The notes beneath the pieces were generated by a model. That model was not told the origin of the DNA. It worked only from the letters and a program-made list of their open reading frames with translations, and did not search any database. Both the position numbers and the translations under genes were made by a program. Positions 24,841 through 36,561 of a stretch of DNA of 64,000 nucleotides are shown in pieces. Position 1 is the first letter of the stretch. Each line of letters starts with the position of its first letter. This stretch comes from Mangifera indica (Eukaryota; Streptophyta; Magnoliopsida; Sapindales; Anacardiaceae), in the NCBI RefSeq assembly GCF_011075055.1, contig NC_058152.1, forward strand, positions 4,774,001 to 4,838,000, read 5' to 3'.

Positions 24841-26309
24841 TTAAAAATATAAATATTTAATTATAAAAAAATTAATAATAAAGTTATTATTTTATTAATA
24901 TTATTAAAAAATATATAATTTAATCTTATTTTCTTTCATAAATTTTAAAAATTCATATTTTATCTTAATCTCAATTTTAAAAAAGTATTTTTTTTCTTCC
25001 TAAAATCCTTAGAGTTTGTTGCAAGTTCCAACAACAAAGATAGCAACAATGGCGGCCAATCAATTTCGACATCAATTGGCCTTTTGTGTCTTCCTATGTT
25101 GCCACCAACAATGCCAAAAGAAGGTCGACAACAAAGAGCTTCATCAAATTGGCTCCAAACGATGATAATTTGTCACATTTTTTATTGATTTAGCTTCAGA
25201 TCTAGACAACCATTGATAGACACGTCAATTAGGTTAAACGAATAGTGGTATAGTCTGAAACTCAGAATTAAGACCTGACTAGAAATGCCCCAATTTGGTA
25301 ATATAGAGTATCGAACCCAACCAATAGGCTTTCCCAACCAGGCTATAGACCTAAATATTAGACCCATTGGTCGAGCCAGCTTGTCCTATCACTGTTGAAA
25401 AATTAAAAAAATATAAAATTAAATGACAGTTGGCTTCTATAGCAAGGAGAAGTTGTTTTATCTTTTATTTTTTTTCTTTTATATAAACAATTCAATTCTT
25501 CTCCATTTCCTTTTTTTTTTTTAAAACAAATCTTCCAATTTTAATTTTTTCATTATATTTTTATTCTTATTTTCTCTCATCAACACTCTTTCAGATTTTA
25601 TCTAAATTCACAAATAATGATTCTCTGTGTTTATAATTTTGTTTTCATTTTAATTTTACCATTATAAAATATTACAAATAAATCCAATGTCAAATAAATT
25701 TAGTCCATTTAGATAAATAATATAGTATATATATTTTATTTATGTTTGTAATTATACAGTATACAAATTAATTTATTTGTATTATGTTATAATATTCTTC
25801 ATCATATAATCATGGTATTCTTTTGCTACAAGTAAGAGAGTATAAATAAAATATTCGAGGTACTGTCTTCGGTTTTAATAATTAAAAAATAATTTGTGTT
25901 AAAATTTTTAATTAATTTTTTAAAAATTTGTTTAAATAGGTCGGCTCATCAACCAGCATGATTAAGGCTTGGCCCAACCCGACCCTATATATAGGGTTAA
26001 GTCTGAAGCCTTAAAAATTCTATCGCCTAACCAAGCCTGACCCATGGGCTGAGCCGAAGCCGACCCAACCAATGGACTTGTCTAACCGTTGACGAAGACC
26101 TATTCTCTTGCCATGAATGTGACGAAGACGCAACTACAAACACATTTGTTGCACACCAGATCAAAACGATGCATAATGATCAGTCGCATTCATGGCCAAA
26201 GAATGGTGGTCGCGTCTTTGTCCAAACTACGGGAGGGAGCACCAACAGATGGGAGATTGGTTAGAGAATGTCATCAAAAAAGGAAGGGAATGAATGAAAC
26301 CTAGGGGTA

Positions 26310-26544
26310 AAAAAGTAGTTTTTCAAACTTTTTGGTGGGGGGGTTAGTCTTATAAACTAAGGGCGAGAATAAGATGAAATTTTAATTTATTAAATATTAT
26401 TATTTAATAACTATTTTACCCTTATTGGTAATAGCGAGTTTTAACATAATTTTCCATGACTGATCAATATTTTGATTTTTAAAATCCCATGAGGTGTAAG
26501 GTTGTCTTTGCACTAAATCTTGGGTGGGAATAAGTCTTTTGACC
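26310..26544. mobile_element. Right arm of a GGCC-family MITE
   Basis: It ends ACTAAATCTTGGGTGGGAAT...AGTCTTTTGACC, matching the right ends at 8969 and 47817. The matching left terminus is not adjacent, so the element is truncated or interrupted. Confidence 0.65.
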
Positions 26545-26569
26545 TATTTATAAAGCAAAAAGGTCAGTG

Positions 26570-26955
26570 TTTGGAAAACCAAATCCAACTAGTTGATTTG
26601 ATTGGTTTAATCATAAACCAATGTATAATTTGGTTCGATTTTTATGTAATTATTGATCAATTCTAGTCAAAATCATTATGAATAAACAACTTTAAAATTG
26701 TACTAATTATTTATAGTGGTAAATTTAGGAATATTTGATAAATGACACTCATATTAATTAATTGAATAATTATATCTTGTTATAAAGTATTAATTCTACG
26801 TTTCATGAGTGTTTATTCAATTATAAGGTTTAGATTGAATTAGTCGGTTCAATTGGTTGATTGAATTGATTGGTTCAATCGATTGATTGAATCGGTCAAA
26901 CTATAAATCAGTGAGATAACTAGTTTGATTGTTAATTCAGCTTTAAAAACATTGC
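26570..26955. repeat. Short inverted-repeat element related to the 9.5-11.3 kb structure
   Basis: The left end GAAAACCAAATCCAACTAGT is roughly complementary to the right end ACTAGTTTGATTG...AAAAACATTGC. Internal text GGAATATTTGATAAATG and TTTATTCAATTATAA matches the right arm at about 11140-11260. Confidence 0.5.
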
Positions 26956-27109
26956 AAAAAATTATTTCCCATTTGAGTTTAGATGAATCCACAAATTCCT
27001 CCCTTTTAAGTTTGAAATCATTTTAACACAAACTAGATAACAATAATTATAAAAATGTTTAAAATATATAATTTTCTCATATCCACTTTATTTACATATT
27101 TTCATTTTC

Positions 27110-27545
27110 TTTTTTTTTTTTCAGTACTAGCTCTTCTACTTCCTCTCTTGCTCATTTATTTTAAAAAATATTCATCTCTTTCTTCCTTTTTTTTTTTTTC
27201 TCCTACTGTTTTCTCGTTATCTTTTTGTGTTCTCCCACTCATTTATTTTAAATAATTATCAATTTCCCCCTCCCCCAGTCCCTCTTATTTTTCCCACATT
27301 TCCACTCTCACTTATTCTCTCGATCATTTCTTTTCAAAGAATATAATCTATTTCTTCATCTTCTGCTCTCACTCATTAATTTTAATAAATATCAGTCTAT
27401 CTTTTTTTTTTTTTTGGTTCTTTCTCTTTCGCATTACTTTTTAATAAATGTCAAACTATTTCTTCATCATCTTGCTTTTTTTTTTTTTAAAATAAATATC
27501 AATTTATCTATTTAGCTTCTTGCTCTTGCTCATTTCTTTTTAATT
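27110..27545 (+). repeat. Degenerate polypyrimidine tandem repeat
   Basis: Variants of CTCATTTATTTTAAATAA followed by T/C-rich text recur near 27151, 27238, 27324, 27372, 27431 and 27484, so the spacing is irregular (about 50-87 bp). The plus strand is almost pure pyrimidine between the units. No coding potential. Confidence 0.6.
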
Positions 27546-28741
27546 TAAATGACTGTAAATCTAGAGTTATTAAGAGATTTTTTAGGAAATTAAGAATTAA
27601 AAAGTTGGTGGTGAATATGATGGGAGAAGAATGATGGTCGATAATGAAGATGATTGGAGAACAAAGATAGTCGTTGATATAGGTGGTGAAGATGACTACA
27701 AAAGAGAGGATGAACAATAGTTGGTGGTTAGGAATAGAAGATGATAGGAGAAGAAGGAATAATAAAACAAAAAATAAGGGAAAATTATTATTGTAAGAAA
27801 AAGAAAAATCATAAATTTTAATTATTGGAGGATAAATTGGAAAATTAAATTTTATAGAATGATAAATTGATTAATTAATTAAATTTCTTGTTTTGATAGA
27901 GGATTTTCATAATCTTAATGAAATTAAAAACATATTGATAATTTAATTTGTATCAAAGGATGGGGCCATTTTCATAATTATATTAATAACAATAAAATAG
28001 TATTTTACACTAAAAACAAATAAAATTCACTAATTGTAGTAGATGAAGGGTGAAAAAAAAAACCTTTCAAATTTAAAGAATATAAATTTGTTATTTAACT
28101 AAACCTTGGGTGGGATATGGCCATTTAGCCTATTTATTATAATGGTTATTAATTAAATTAATCATATTTTGAAAGATTATACGAAAAAGACTAAACCTTT
28201 ATAACTAAACAACTAAATTAAATACAATTATATCATCATTTCTGACCTTACAACAAAATCCCTTGAATCCTAATTGTCATTTTCTTTTAACTCATAAGCT
28301 TATATATAAAATCTTACAAAAAAAAAAAAAGAGCATGAATTTAAGTATAAAAAATTATTAAATCCAAGTAAAAAGATAAATATTTACTTTTTTTTCCATT
28401 TTAATTTGATAGATTGTTGTATTGTTAGAAATATGGTCAAAATTACAAGATTTTAACGGGGTGAAACAATTTCCAAAGCATACACATTAAAACTTCTTGT
28501 GTGAAACACACAACTTCAATTTGGTCGAGGATATGTAAAAGGTTTAAAACTATGGGGAGGTTTATGATGGGCTAAATGTAAAATTTATAAGTATGAATGA
28601 AATTTTACAAAGTTTAGCACTTTGTATATGTTATTAGCCTAAAATCTTAGGTTTGTTCAAGTCTTACTATACAAGGGGTTGTTTGTAAGATTTTAAAGTT
28701 ATGAAGGATTTATGTACAATTTTTAGAGCCTTATTAAGCAA
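27546..28741. other. Intergenic DNA with a GGCC-family right end
   Basis: A right terminus like that of the GGCC MITEs lies at about 28085-28130 (AACCTTGGGTGGGATATG...GCC). TGTTAGAAATATGG at 28429 resembles an LTR start, but no second end was found. Nothing coding. Confidence 0.4.
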
Positions 28742-29600
28742 ATGTCGCAAGTAGTTTATGTATTCATGGTGGTTTCTCCCAAATTGAGAAGAAAAACTCC
28801 TAATACTAATTATGAAATAGATAAATATGAATCTTTGGAAAATTATCATTTGTCCATAAGGGCCAATATTGAAATTCATAATCTTGCTAACGTTGACATT
28901 GATAATGATGATAATCTTGCTAATGTTCCCAATGTAAAGTTGTTATCAATAGCTAAGGATTGGATGCATGGATGCAAAAAAAGAACTTTGCGTTATGGTG
29001 TGTTTGATCATGATCATGAGATGAACGATATCCCGATTAACAAACCTAAGTTTGATGATGCATGCCATCCCAAACAAGTTCAACACCTATCTACATGACA
29101 TTAGAGATTGTGATTTATCAACCGTGCATAGTAACGATGGAGAATGAAACAATCCCTAATTCAATGCATTGGGCACTTCCATTCCCTAAGAATCCAACAC
29201 AACCTATTATTGATGGTTTAAAACTTGAAATGTGGGGTTTTTAAGTGTTGGCTATCAAATAAATTTTGCAAGATGTATTAAGGAGGTTTGTTTTGGAAAT
29301 TGATTTCCAATATAAAGTCTCCAAATCAACAAGGGATAGATGGAAAATTAAATGTCATCATGAACAATGTGAATGGTGTGCAAGGATGAAAAAGTTAGAG
29401 GGTTATGATTATTTCCAATTTCACTACAATAATAGTCACCACTCTTATCTGAGATACCAAATCTACCAATCACATCTAAGCCAAGACCCATACATTAGAA
29501 CAAATCTCGAAAACAATGTTTGTTATGATGGATTAAGTTCATATGCTAAAAGAAATTATAGCCAATATGGTCAAGAGGTACAAATTTGACATCTTTTATA
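28742..29600 (+). pseudogene. Mutator-like transposase fragment (N-terminal and DNA-binding part)
   Basis: Two open segments, 28742-29098 (118 aa) and 29266-29589 (107 aa), are separated by frame breaks. The second resembles the MuDR-type DNA-binding domain: QDVLRRFVLEIDFQYKV, STRDRWKIKCHHEQCEWCAR with Cys/His residues, then NNSHHSY. Similarity to the longer remnant at 52.3-54.1 kb is visible at the nucleotide level: GAAATTATAGCCAATATGGT here against GAAATTATAGTTAATATTAC there, and both reach AATGTTTG just before. The catalytic domain is missing, so the copy is truncated at about 29.6 kb. Confidence 0.72.
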
Positions 29601-32498
29601 CATTAGCATGACAAGCGAAAAATTAGGCACCGAATTCATTAATAGGTTCTCAAGAAGAGTTATTCTTGTTATTGCACAACTATCCAATTGCAATCCCTCA
29701 AGTATGAATATTAATGTATTCCACAATGAGAGGGTATACCATATTTTATTGCTTTAACGATTGGTTAATTGTGATTGCAAATGCGTTTGTATGACAAATT
29801 GATTATGTATGATAACAAATGTTGTATTGCTTTTAAATTAGTGAATTATATTATGAAATTGTATCTGAATTTTTTATTCAATGACGCATTTATTCAAATA
29901 CCATTAGATTACGCATTTATGAAATTAAACATCGATATAACAATAAAACTAACTACATATTACACATGAGTATGTATCAACACACATTAAGGGATATATA
30001 ATCATGATATATTTCACGATAGACAAATTTTTGTAATAAGGGCGGATTAAGTCTTATTATAATTCATACAAACGTCAAACTTTAAATATGAAAGTAATAT
30101 AGATATATAATCTCTAGAGTCATATTGTAATTTCATTCGGTACGTTGATTTAAAAGCTTTTAGCTTTTAAAATTCGCTTGTATACCCTATATCAAACTTT
30201 GAATATTAAAAGTAACGGATACACAAAACTTATATATTATTCTATAGGTTTTTTTTTTTTTTTCTAATTTCTCCTAGTAACACTAGTGTTTTGCACGTTT
30301 AACTTTTTAAAATTGTACATATATCTCTATTTTAAACCTGTTAACATTACAAAAGGAAATTACAATATAACCATATGATTAATCTTCTAGTGTTAAATCT
30401 TAGGTCTAGGGTCCCTCAATTCTTACATTCTAATGTTACATGCAATTCATTAATACAGATAATGTGGACGTAGACAAATTTTTGTAAGAAATAAACAAAT
30501 TTTATTTAGAAAAAAAAAAAAAAAGTGATGGTCAAGGGGATAGGTGGTGGACAGCTGGGGCAATGGTTAATTGAATCTGAGAAATGAAGGGATCCTTAAT
30601 TATTCCTTATCACCGTTGTTATCTACTTAAAATATTAAAATCCCCCAAAGACTCGTGCATCTATTCACTGCTTGCTTTTGACCTTTGACTGGAACCAGCT
30701 AGCACGTGCGCAGCATCTTTTTTATTCCTGTTTTACAACGGTGATTTCGGTGATGCACGTGCATTCTCTGTCCTCTAGCTCCGACATTTTTCTCTGAGTT
30801 GTTCCCTTCTCTTGTTTTTTTTCTAATGTCCTGACAACTTTGAATGAAGCTTTTGCTTTTGTAGGCAAGATTTGGGTTATTCTTCCTTCGTTATCTTGTG
30901 CCTATCCATTTATCCGTCTCATCATATAATTAAATAATTTTAAATTAATAATAAAATAATATTTAATTATATAATAATATATTAAATATATACTTATTTA
31001 TATATCTAAAATAAATATACATAATATTATTTTTATTTAATTAGATAATTTTAAATAATTAATACTATTCAAACTTATTTTAAATACACAAATAAATACA
31101 TATTTATATATATCATTACATAAATATATGTCATTTTATTTTTAAATTAAAATAAATATAAATAATTTTATTAATTTTAAATTAAAAAATAACACTCAAT
31201 TATATAAAAATAGATTATATAAATACTCAATTATATATTAAAAAATATATTCTCATAATATTAAATTTGGTTTTTATTATCAGTTTTTGGTTTTAATAAT
31301 CATCATTTTTAATGTGCTTATAGAATAAGTTTGGTAAGTTGAAAAGGGTGTGCACAGGGAAGAAAGATGGAGCCCATTAGACACAATTCAAGTTTGAGAT
31401 GATGTTGTTGTTGTTGTAGAGGGCAATGTTTTTACCGTCGAATCAGATATTGATACAGTAGAAAAAGTTATCTACTTTAACTAATAATCAGATTAGTTGA
31501 TGATTATTAGATTGATTAATTGTTTAAAAATAATATTAAATTTTTTTTATATAATTTATAATTAAATATATAATTTAACTTAATTGATTTTAAAATAAGT
31601 TTAGTTTAATAATATATATATATTTAAATATGATTAATATGCTCTTGGATCAAGTTTTTATAATAAATTTTAAAAAAAAAATCAAAATTTTATATTAACA
31701 CAATCAAATCTGATTTCATTCCTAGTCTAATTGATTTAGTTAATAATTAACCATTCAATTAGTTGGATTAATTAGTCTAATTCAATTTTTAAACCCATGT
31801 TAAAGAGAATAACGAAAATGAAATTTTATTACAAGCTACCTTGGCCTCGGAGAGCTGCTGAAGGCTACAGGGCCTCAGAAGTCATGCTTTGAATCTTGGG
31901 GTTAAAATCACTTCCCCGTATGTTTTTGGGTTGAGTTATTTCAGCCCTATCACTTTTCTTTGTCAGTTCATTGATGAATTTTTGTAAAATTATGAATAAA
32001 TTTTACATTTACTATTATTATCTAAAAGAACTTTTTTTTTTTTAGTAAAATCATATGTAGATATTTTTAATATATAATTTATCAAATAAACAAATAAAAT
32101 ATAAAATAATAAAATATTACTACTTGCAAGCAATAATAACAATTTTATCCCAGAAGATAATTTAATAGATTTGAGATCAAGTTCCCAGAAGATAGTTAAA
32201 GCAATACTATATAACTTAACTTAAGGTTAAAGGAGGATTGAAATTGAATTGATGAGTAAAAAATTAAAAGAAACTTATGATTTTAAGATAAGGTGGTGGT
32301 GGAACTTAAACACTGTAAAGAAAAGATATATTGTTTGTGTTGTGTGTGTATAGATAGTACAACGATGATGGTCGCACGGGCATTTTACTTTTTATCATTT
32401 TATTTTTACTTTTCAAAAAGATATTTTACTCGTGGGTTGCACCACTTTGGGCTGACAATAATCATTAAGGTGGGAAGTGAATTTGGATATATCTTCAA
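29601..32498. other. Intergenic AT-rich DNA
   Basis: No gene recognised. About 30540-30870 is less AT-rich and contains CACGTGC words (CAGCTAGCACGTGCGCAG) that could be regulatory, but no adjacent gene is visible. About 30905-31260 is extremely AT-rich with palindromic MITE-like text. Confidence 0.5.
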
Positions 32499-33164
32499 GG
32501 TCGAAAGACATATTCTCATCCAAATTATAATTAGGGGTATAATCAGGGGAAGAAAAAAAATTTTAAAAACCAAACTTTTATTACATTTTCCTCACTCAAA
32601 TTGAAAATCTCATAATTTTTCTAAAGTTTGAAAGGTGGCAATTTTTTCTTAAGGTTTTTTCCTCTTTTCTCCAGTGACGATCTGCCATCCTCGATCATCA
32701 ACTGTCCTCTCTCTCGTCTTATCTCTCTCTCTCCTCTCCAGCCATGGATCAAGAGAAATCGTCTGTGATGCCTTTGTCATCTAGACAATGTCATGGCTTA
32801 GAAAGAGATAGTCAAACTTTTCTCTACATATTCTGGTTGAAAGCACTATAGTCAATGGTTAGAGATGGTCGCCGAAGTAGAGAGGAAAAAAACCCTAAGT
32901 TTTGGGGGAGGAGGGAATGTTACTTTTCAAAATTTAAAAACTTTAGATAAAGATAAAATTTTTAATTTTTAAAACTTTGGGGGGGGGGGGAATGTAATGA
33001 ATTTTATGTTTTTAAAATTTTTGTTAAATGATAATTTTACCTTAATTTTAATTGAGTTTTTAAATAAAATTTTGCTCAAATATGGGTGTTTAGATTTTTG
33101 AAAGTTAAAAAGGGTTTTACTTTGAAATTTTACCAGATCTTGAGTGGGAACAAGTCTTTGGGCC
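32499..33164. mobile_element. Long-TIR MITE, GGCC family, with perfect 9-bp target duplication
   Basis: The left end GGTCGAAAGACATATTCTCA and right end GAACAAGTCTTTGGGCC are inverted counterparts. The flanking nonamers are both TATCTTCAA (32490-32498 and 33165-33173). The 666-bp interior holds a run of G (about 32981-32990) and inverted AAACTTT words; non-coding. Confidence 0.87.
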
Positions 33165-33173
33165 TATCTTCAA

Positions 33174-34462
33174 ATTGAAGTGGGTTGGGAAGTGAAAAAT
33201 TTTTTAATTAAGGGTGAGAATAGTTATATATTTTAAAAAAAAATTCATTTAGGTTGGACTTGGGCCTAGCCTTACAAAGGCCCAAGTCCGCCCCTAATGA
33301 TAGCCTAAACTTGGAATGCCTAGCTCTTAGTTTTGAGTTGGAATGCTCAATTCTAAAATGTCTCGTTTCCATATGTTTTACCTTTGTATAAGTCTTGTAT
33401 ATTTGTAAGATGAAGATGTAAAGTGACTTTTGAGTATTGTATCTAAGTATTCTTATTTCAAATATGAATATAGAGATGTTTTTCTAATCTAATTATAGAA
33501 AATTTAAAACAAGAGAATTATATCGATATTATAAACTTGATCTTATAAGAGATTATCGCTTTCTTGTTTAGATATGAGAGAAAATAAAAAGATAATCTCA
33601 TAAATTCTAAGGAAATATATTTTCATTAACTCGAGTAGGGTTTACTATCATGCAAAATTCTTACCATTGTCTTTGGGGAGTAGGATTTTTTTTCATATTC
33701 TTAGACAATGAGGGGATAAGTTATGTGTCTTATTAATGTTTTTATAGCTTATTGCTAAGTAATTATATTTGTAATTATGAGTTTAGTCAAAAAAGAATTT
33801 TACAAGTTTTTCGTATTTGGTAACATGTCTTTCAAAATGATATTGTCATGTTTGATTATTGGTATAATTGAATATATATTACTTTCTATTCCCTTATTCT
33901 TGGGCAATAACGGGATAAGTTACATGTTTTATTGATGTTTATATAGCTTATTGTTGAATAGTTGTATTTACACCTTTGAGTTCGGTCAAAGAAGATTTTT
34001 CGAGTATTTCATCTTGTGTAAGATGTGTAATATGATATTGTGGTGTTTGGTAATTGATATACCCAGATACATATCACTTCCTAAGATAAATTTGATATGG
34101 TGGTTGAGACGTGAAATCTTACTGATTCCTCATGTAAGTGGGTACATTTAGAAATAAGTGTAGACCAAAAAATAAACAATAAAACTATGTATACCCGTTT
34201 TAGGTATACAAATGTATACATACTTATATATGTCATTATGTGATTAAATAATTTTGAATTAAAAATAAAATAATATTTAATTATATGATGATATATATGA
34301 ATATATATATTTAAAATAGGTAAGTAATTTCGCTCAAAAATAAATAGAGAGGAATTGTTTTCTTAACAGAAGAGAGAGACTGGTTTGGGTTATGGCCTAG
34401 CTGGGCCGCACTAAGACAATAAAATAAAAAAGGTAGCCCATTAATTCTGAACACTGAAGATA
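33174..34462. other. Intergenic DNA
   Basis: Two diverged direct copies of a passage sharing GGGATAAGTTA, TTTATTGATGTTT and ATAGCTTATTG occur at about 33700-33840 and 33900-34060. A palindromic MITE is at about 34173-34320. No gene recognised. Confidence 0.5.
34173..34320. repeat. Palindromic AT-rich MITE-like element
   Basis: It starts AACAATAAAACTATGTATAC, then TCATTATGTGATTAAATAAT, core TTTTGAATTAAAAATAAAAT and the return arm TTAATTATATGATGATATAT. Collinear with 24668-24840. Confidence 0.7.
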
Positions 34463-34535
34463 TGGAGGTGCGGGGAATCGAACCCCGTGCCTCTCGCATG
34501 CGAAGCGAGCGCTCTACCATATGAGCTACACCCCC
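34463..34535 (-). tRNA. tRNA-Ala (anticodon CGC)
   Basis: The reverse complement gives a 73-nt cloverleaf: acceptor GGGGGTG with CACCTCC (one G-U pair), D-arm GCTCATATGGTAGAGC, anticodon stem CTCGC/GCGAG with loop TTCGCAT (anticodon CGC), T-arm CGGGG-TTCGATT-CCCCG, and discriminator A. There is no intron and no encoded CCA. An open frame crossing it on the same strand is a shadow. Confidence 0.95.
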
Positions 34536-34824
34536 ACGTACAATGGCTGGACAAAGTCTTATATAGACCAATTATTTCTAGTACCTTATTGTTTAATAAA
34601 ATACACATTAAAACATTCGTAATTATACTTATTTCTAACCACCAATAAAATTAAATGCATAATTTTATATAATAAATAATAATATATTATTATATAATTA
34701 AATATTATTTTATTTTTAATTATTTAATTATATAATAACATATTTTTATTCATACATAAAAATTATATATATAATACTATTCTTTTAACCAATACAAGAG
34801 GAATCAACAAGGGTATTTACATAG

Positions 34825-35265
34825 GGGTAGACTTGAATCGAGATAGCTTTGGTTTGAAAATTGGCTTAGCTAGATTCAATTCTGTTCAAATTCATTTACT
34901 TTAAATATGAACTGAGTTTAAGTTAAGAGGTTCTGTTCATTTTAAAACATAAACAAACTCGAGTTATACAGAGTTTGACTTGATTTGGCTCATAAGTTAG
35001 ATAAATGACTCAATCTGATTAAAACTTGGCTTGAACTCGATTCAAATTATGTTAAATAATGTTATTTTATAAATAAACTATAAATTCAAATTACAAATTT
35101 AAACCACATGTCCAAACAATAAATTTGAGTCAAACTTGAATCGAATTATTTTCATTTAAATCGAATTCAAACAATTTTTAATATTAACTCGATGAATTTA
35201 AATCAAACTATTTTTTATTCAAGTCAAAGGGTATTTAGACTCGATTTAATTTGTATCCATCCGTA
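34825..35265 (-). repeat. Dispersed GAGTTTGA-type repeat, copy 2 (inverted)
   Basis: It reads in the opposite direction to the copies at 22.0 and 51.5 kb: CTCGATTCAAATTATGTTAA here is the complement of the ACATAATTTAAATCGAG passage there. Ends are AGGGGTAGACT and TATCCATCCG, which look like degenerate inverted termini. Confidence 0.5.
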
Positions 35266-35641
35266 CATATACATATCACAATGCTTCTGAGTTTATTTAT
35301 ATTTTCTTAGCCACTACTTTTACAATATTTCATTTGTATATTTTTTTTTTGTGAAGTCATGGGAGTTGTATACAGGACCAGTAGAAAACTTACCAAGTGG
35401 CAACTTAAAAGATGACTTTTTTATATTTTTGTTCAACAGTAAAATTCTGAGAAATGGCAGCAGCCTCAGAAGCGTCAATCTTGATGACTTTGTCAAGATT
35501 CAACCACTAGCCTTCACTAATTTGTTGGTTACTGCAACTTTTTTTGAAATTAAAATTTGAGGCAAGAAAATACACAAATTAGTTTCCAGATATTGTTTTG
35601 CACAGTCAACTCTTTGTCGGCAATCTCACAACAAATACAAA

Positions 35642-36190
35642 GGCCAAAATATTTCAAAAAACTAATTGTTTATTTATATGATAAAATTTAATATTAAGAT
35701 TAAAGATAAAAATATTATTTAGTTAAAAATATTTAAAAAATTAAAAAATTATTATATTTTTTCTTTTAGTTTAAAAATTTAATAATTTTTTTAATCTGAA
35801 GTTTGAAAAGTGATAATTTTTACTTAGAGATATTTTCTCCTTTTCAGTAACTATCTTCTCCCTAATCGTCAATATTCTCTCTCCCTCCAATCTCTCCCAT
35901 CGCCTTTCTCTATCGTCTTTGTTCATTAAAGACGAAGACAAAATCATCTTTATAAAAAATAATGATGATGATCTTCATTTTTCAAATGATAATAATAATA
36001 GAGATGACAACAAAAGAGTGTGAAAGGAGAGAAAACGTTGATGGTCAGAAAGAAGATAATCATCAGAAAATAAATTTTAAGAAAAGAAATTATTATATTT
36101 TAAATTTTAAATAAAAAAATTATTAAAATTTTAAATTAAAAAATATGATAAAATTTTTATTTTTTAATATTTTTAACTAAATAACATTTT
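35642..36190. mobile_element. GGCC-family MITE, right terminus eroded
   Basis: The left end GGCCAAAATATTTCAAAAAA is followed by the AT-rich arm and a middle with TCTCTCCCTCCAATCTCTCC and GATGACAACAAAAGAG. Inverted arm text returns at about 36070-36190. The right terminal GGCC is not recognisable, so the end is approximate. Confidence 0.55.
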
Positions 36191-36405
36191 TATTTCTCAA
36201 TCCATCCAAAATTTCACTCTCAAAGTCAAGCTGGCATGGAGTAAAGTCCTATGATGATCCATGCGTTGCTCTCGTCAACAAATATTTCATTTTAAAAAGA
36301 CGAAGACAAGGACTAATGAAAAACCCCAGAAATTTCATATCAAATTATAGAAAAGTAATATACAAGGCTAAGAATTGGCGTGCTGCCAATTTGCTGTCCA
36401 AATCG

Positions 36406-36415
36406 TATAAAAAAT
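36406..36415 (+). promoter_or_regulatory. Candidate TATA box of the U-box gene
   Basis: TATAAAAAAT lies 156 bp upstream of the ATG at 36562, in a locally less AT-rich stretch. Position and sequence are the only evidence. Confidence 0.4.
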
Positions 36416-36561
36416 ATCGTCAAGGCGAACACAAACACTCCGACAAAGCTTTGAAAATAAACTCAACCCTTGAAATTCTCTTTCCTTTCTACGCCTCAAT
36501 TATGTTGATTTTTGATTGAGCAGTGATTCCAATTAACCTTCGTATTGAGCTTTGACTGTGA

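Larger units (their letters stand above)
24338..26569. other. Intergenic DNA with nested MITE fragments
   Basis: A palindromic MITE occupies about 24668-24840. About 24840-25020 looks like a left arm and 26310-26544 like a right arm of the GGCC family (ending GGGTGGGAATAAGTC...GACC), with about 1.2 kb of other sequence between them, so this may be one copy split by later insertions. The middle has GC-richer interrupted frames with no recognisable product. Confidence 0.5.
34536..36561. other. Intergenic DNA and promoter region of the U-box gene
   Basis: It contains an inverted copy of the GAGTTTGA-type repeat (about 34825-35265) and a GGCC-family MITE fragment starting at 35642. A candidate TATA box (TATAAAAAAT) lies at 36406, 156 bp before the U-box gene ATG. 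Confidence 0.5.
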
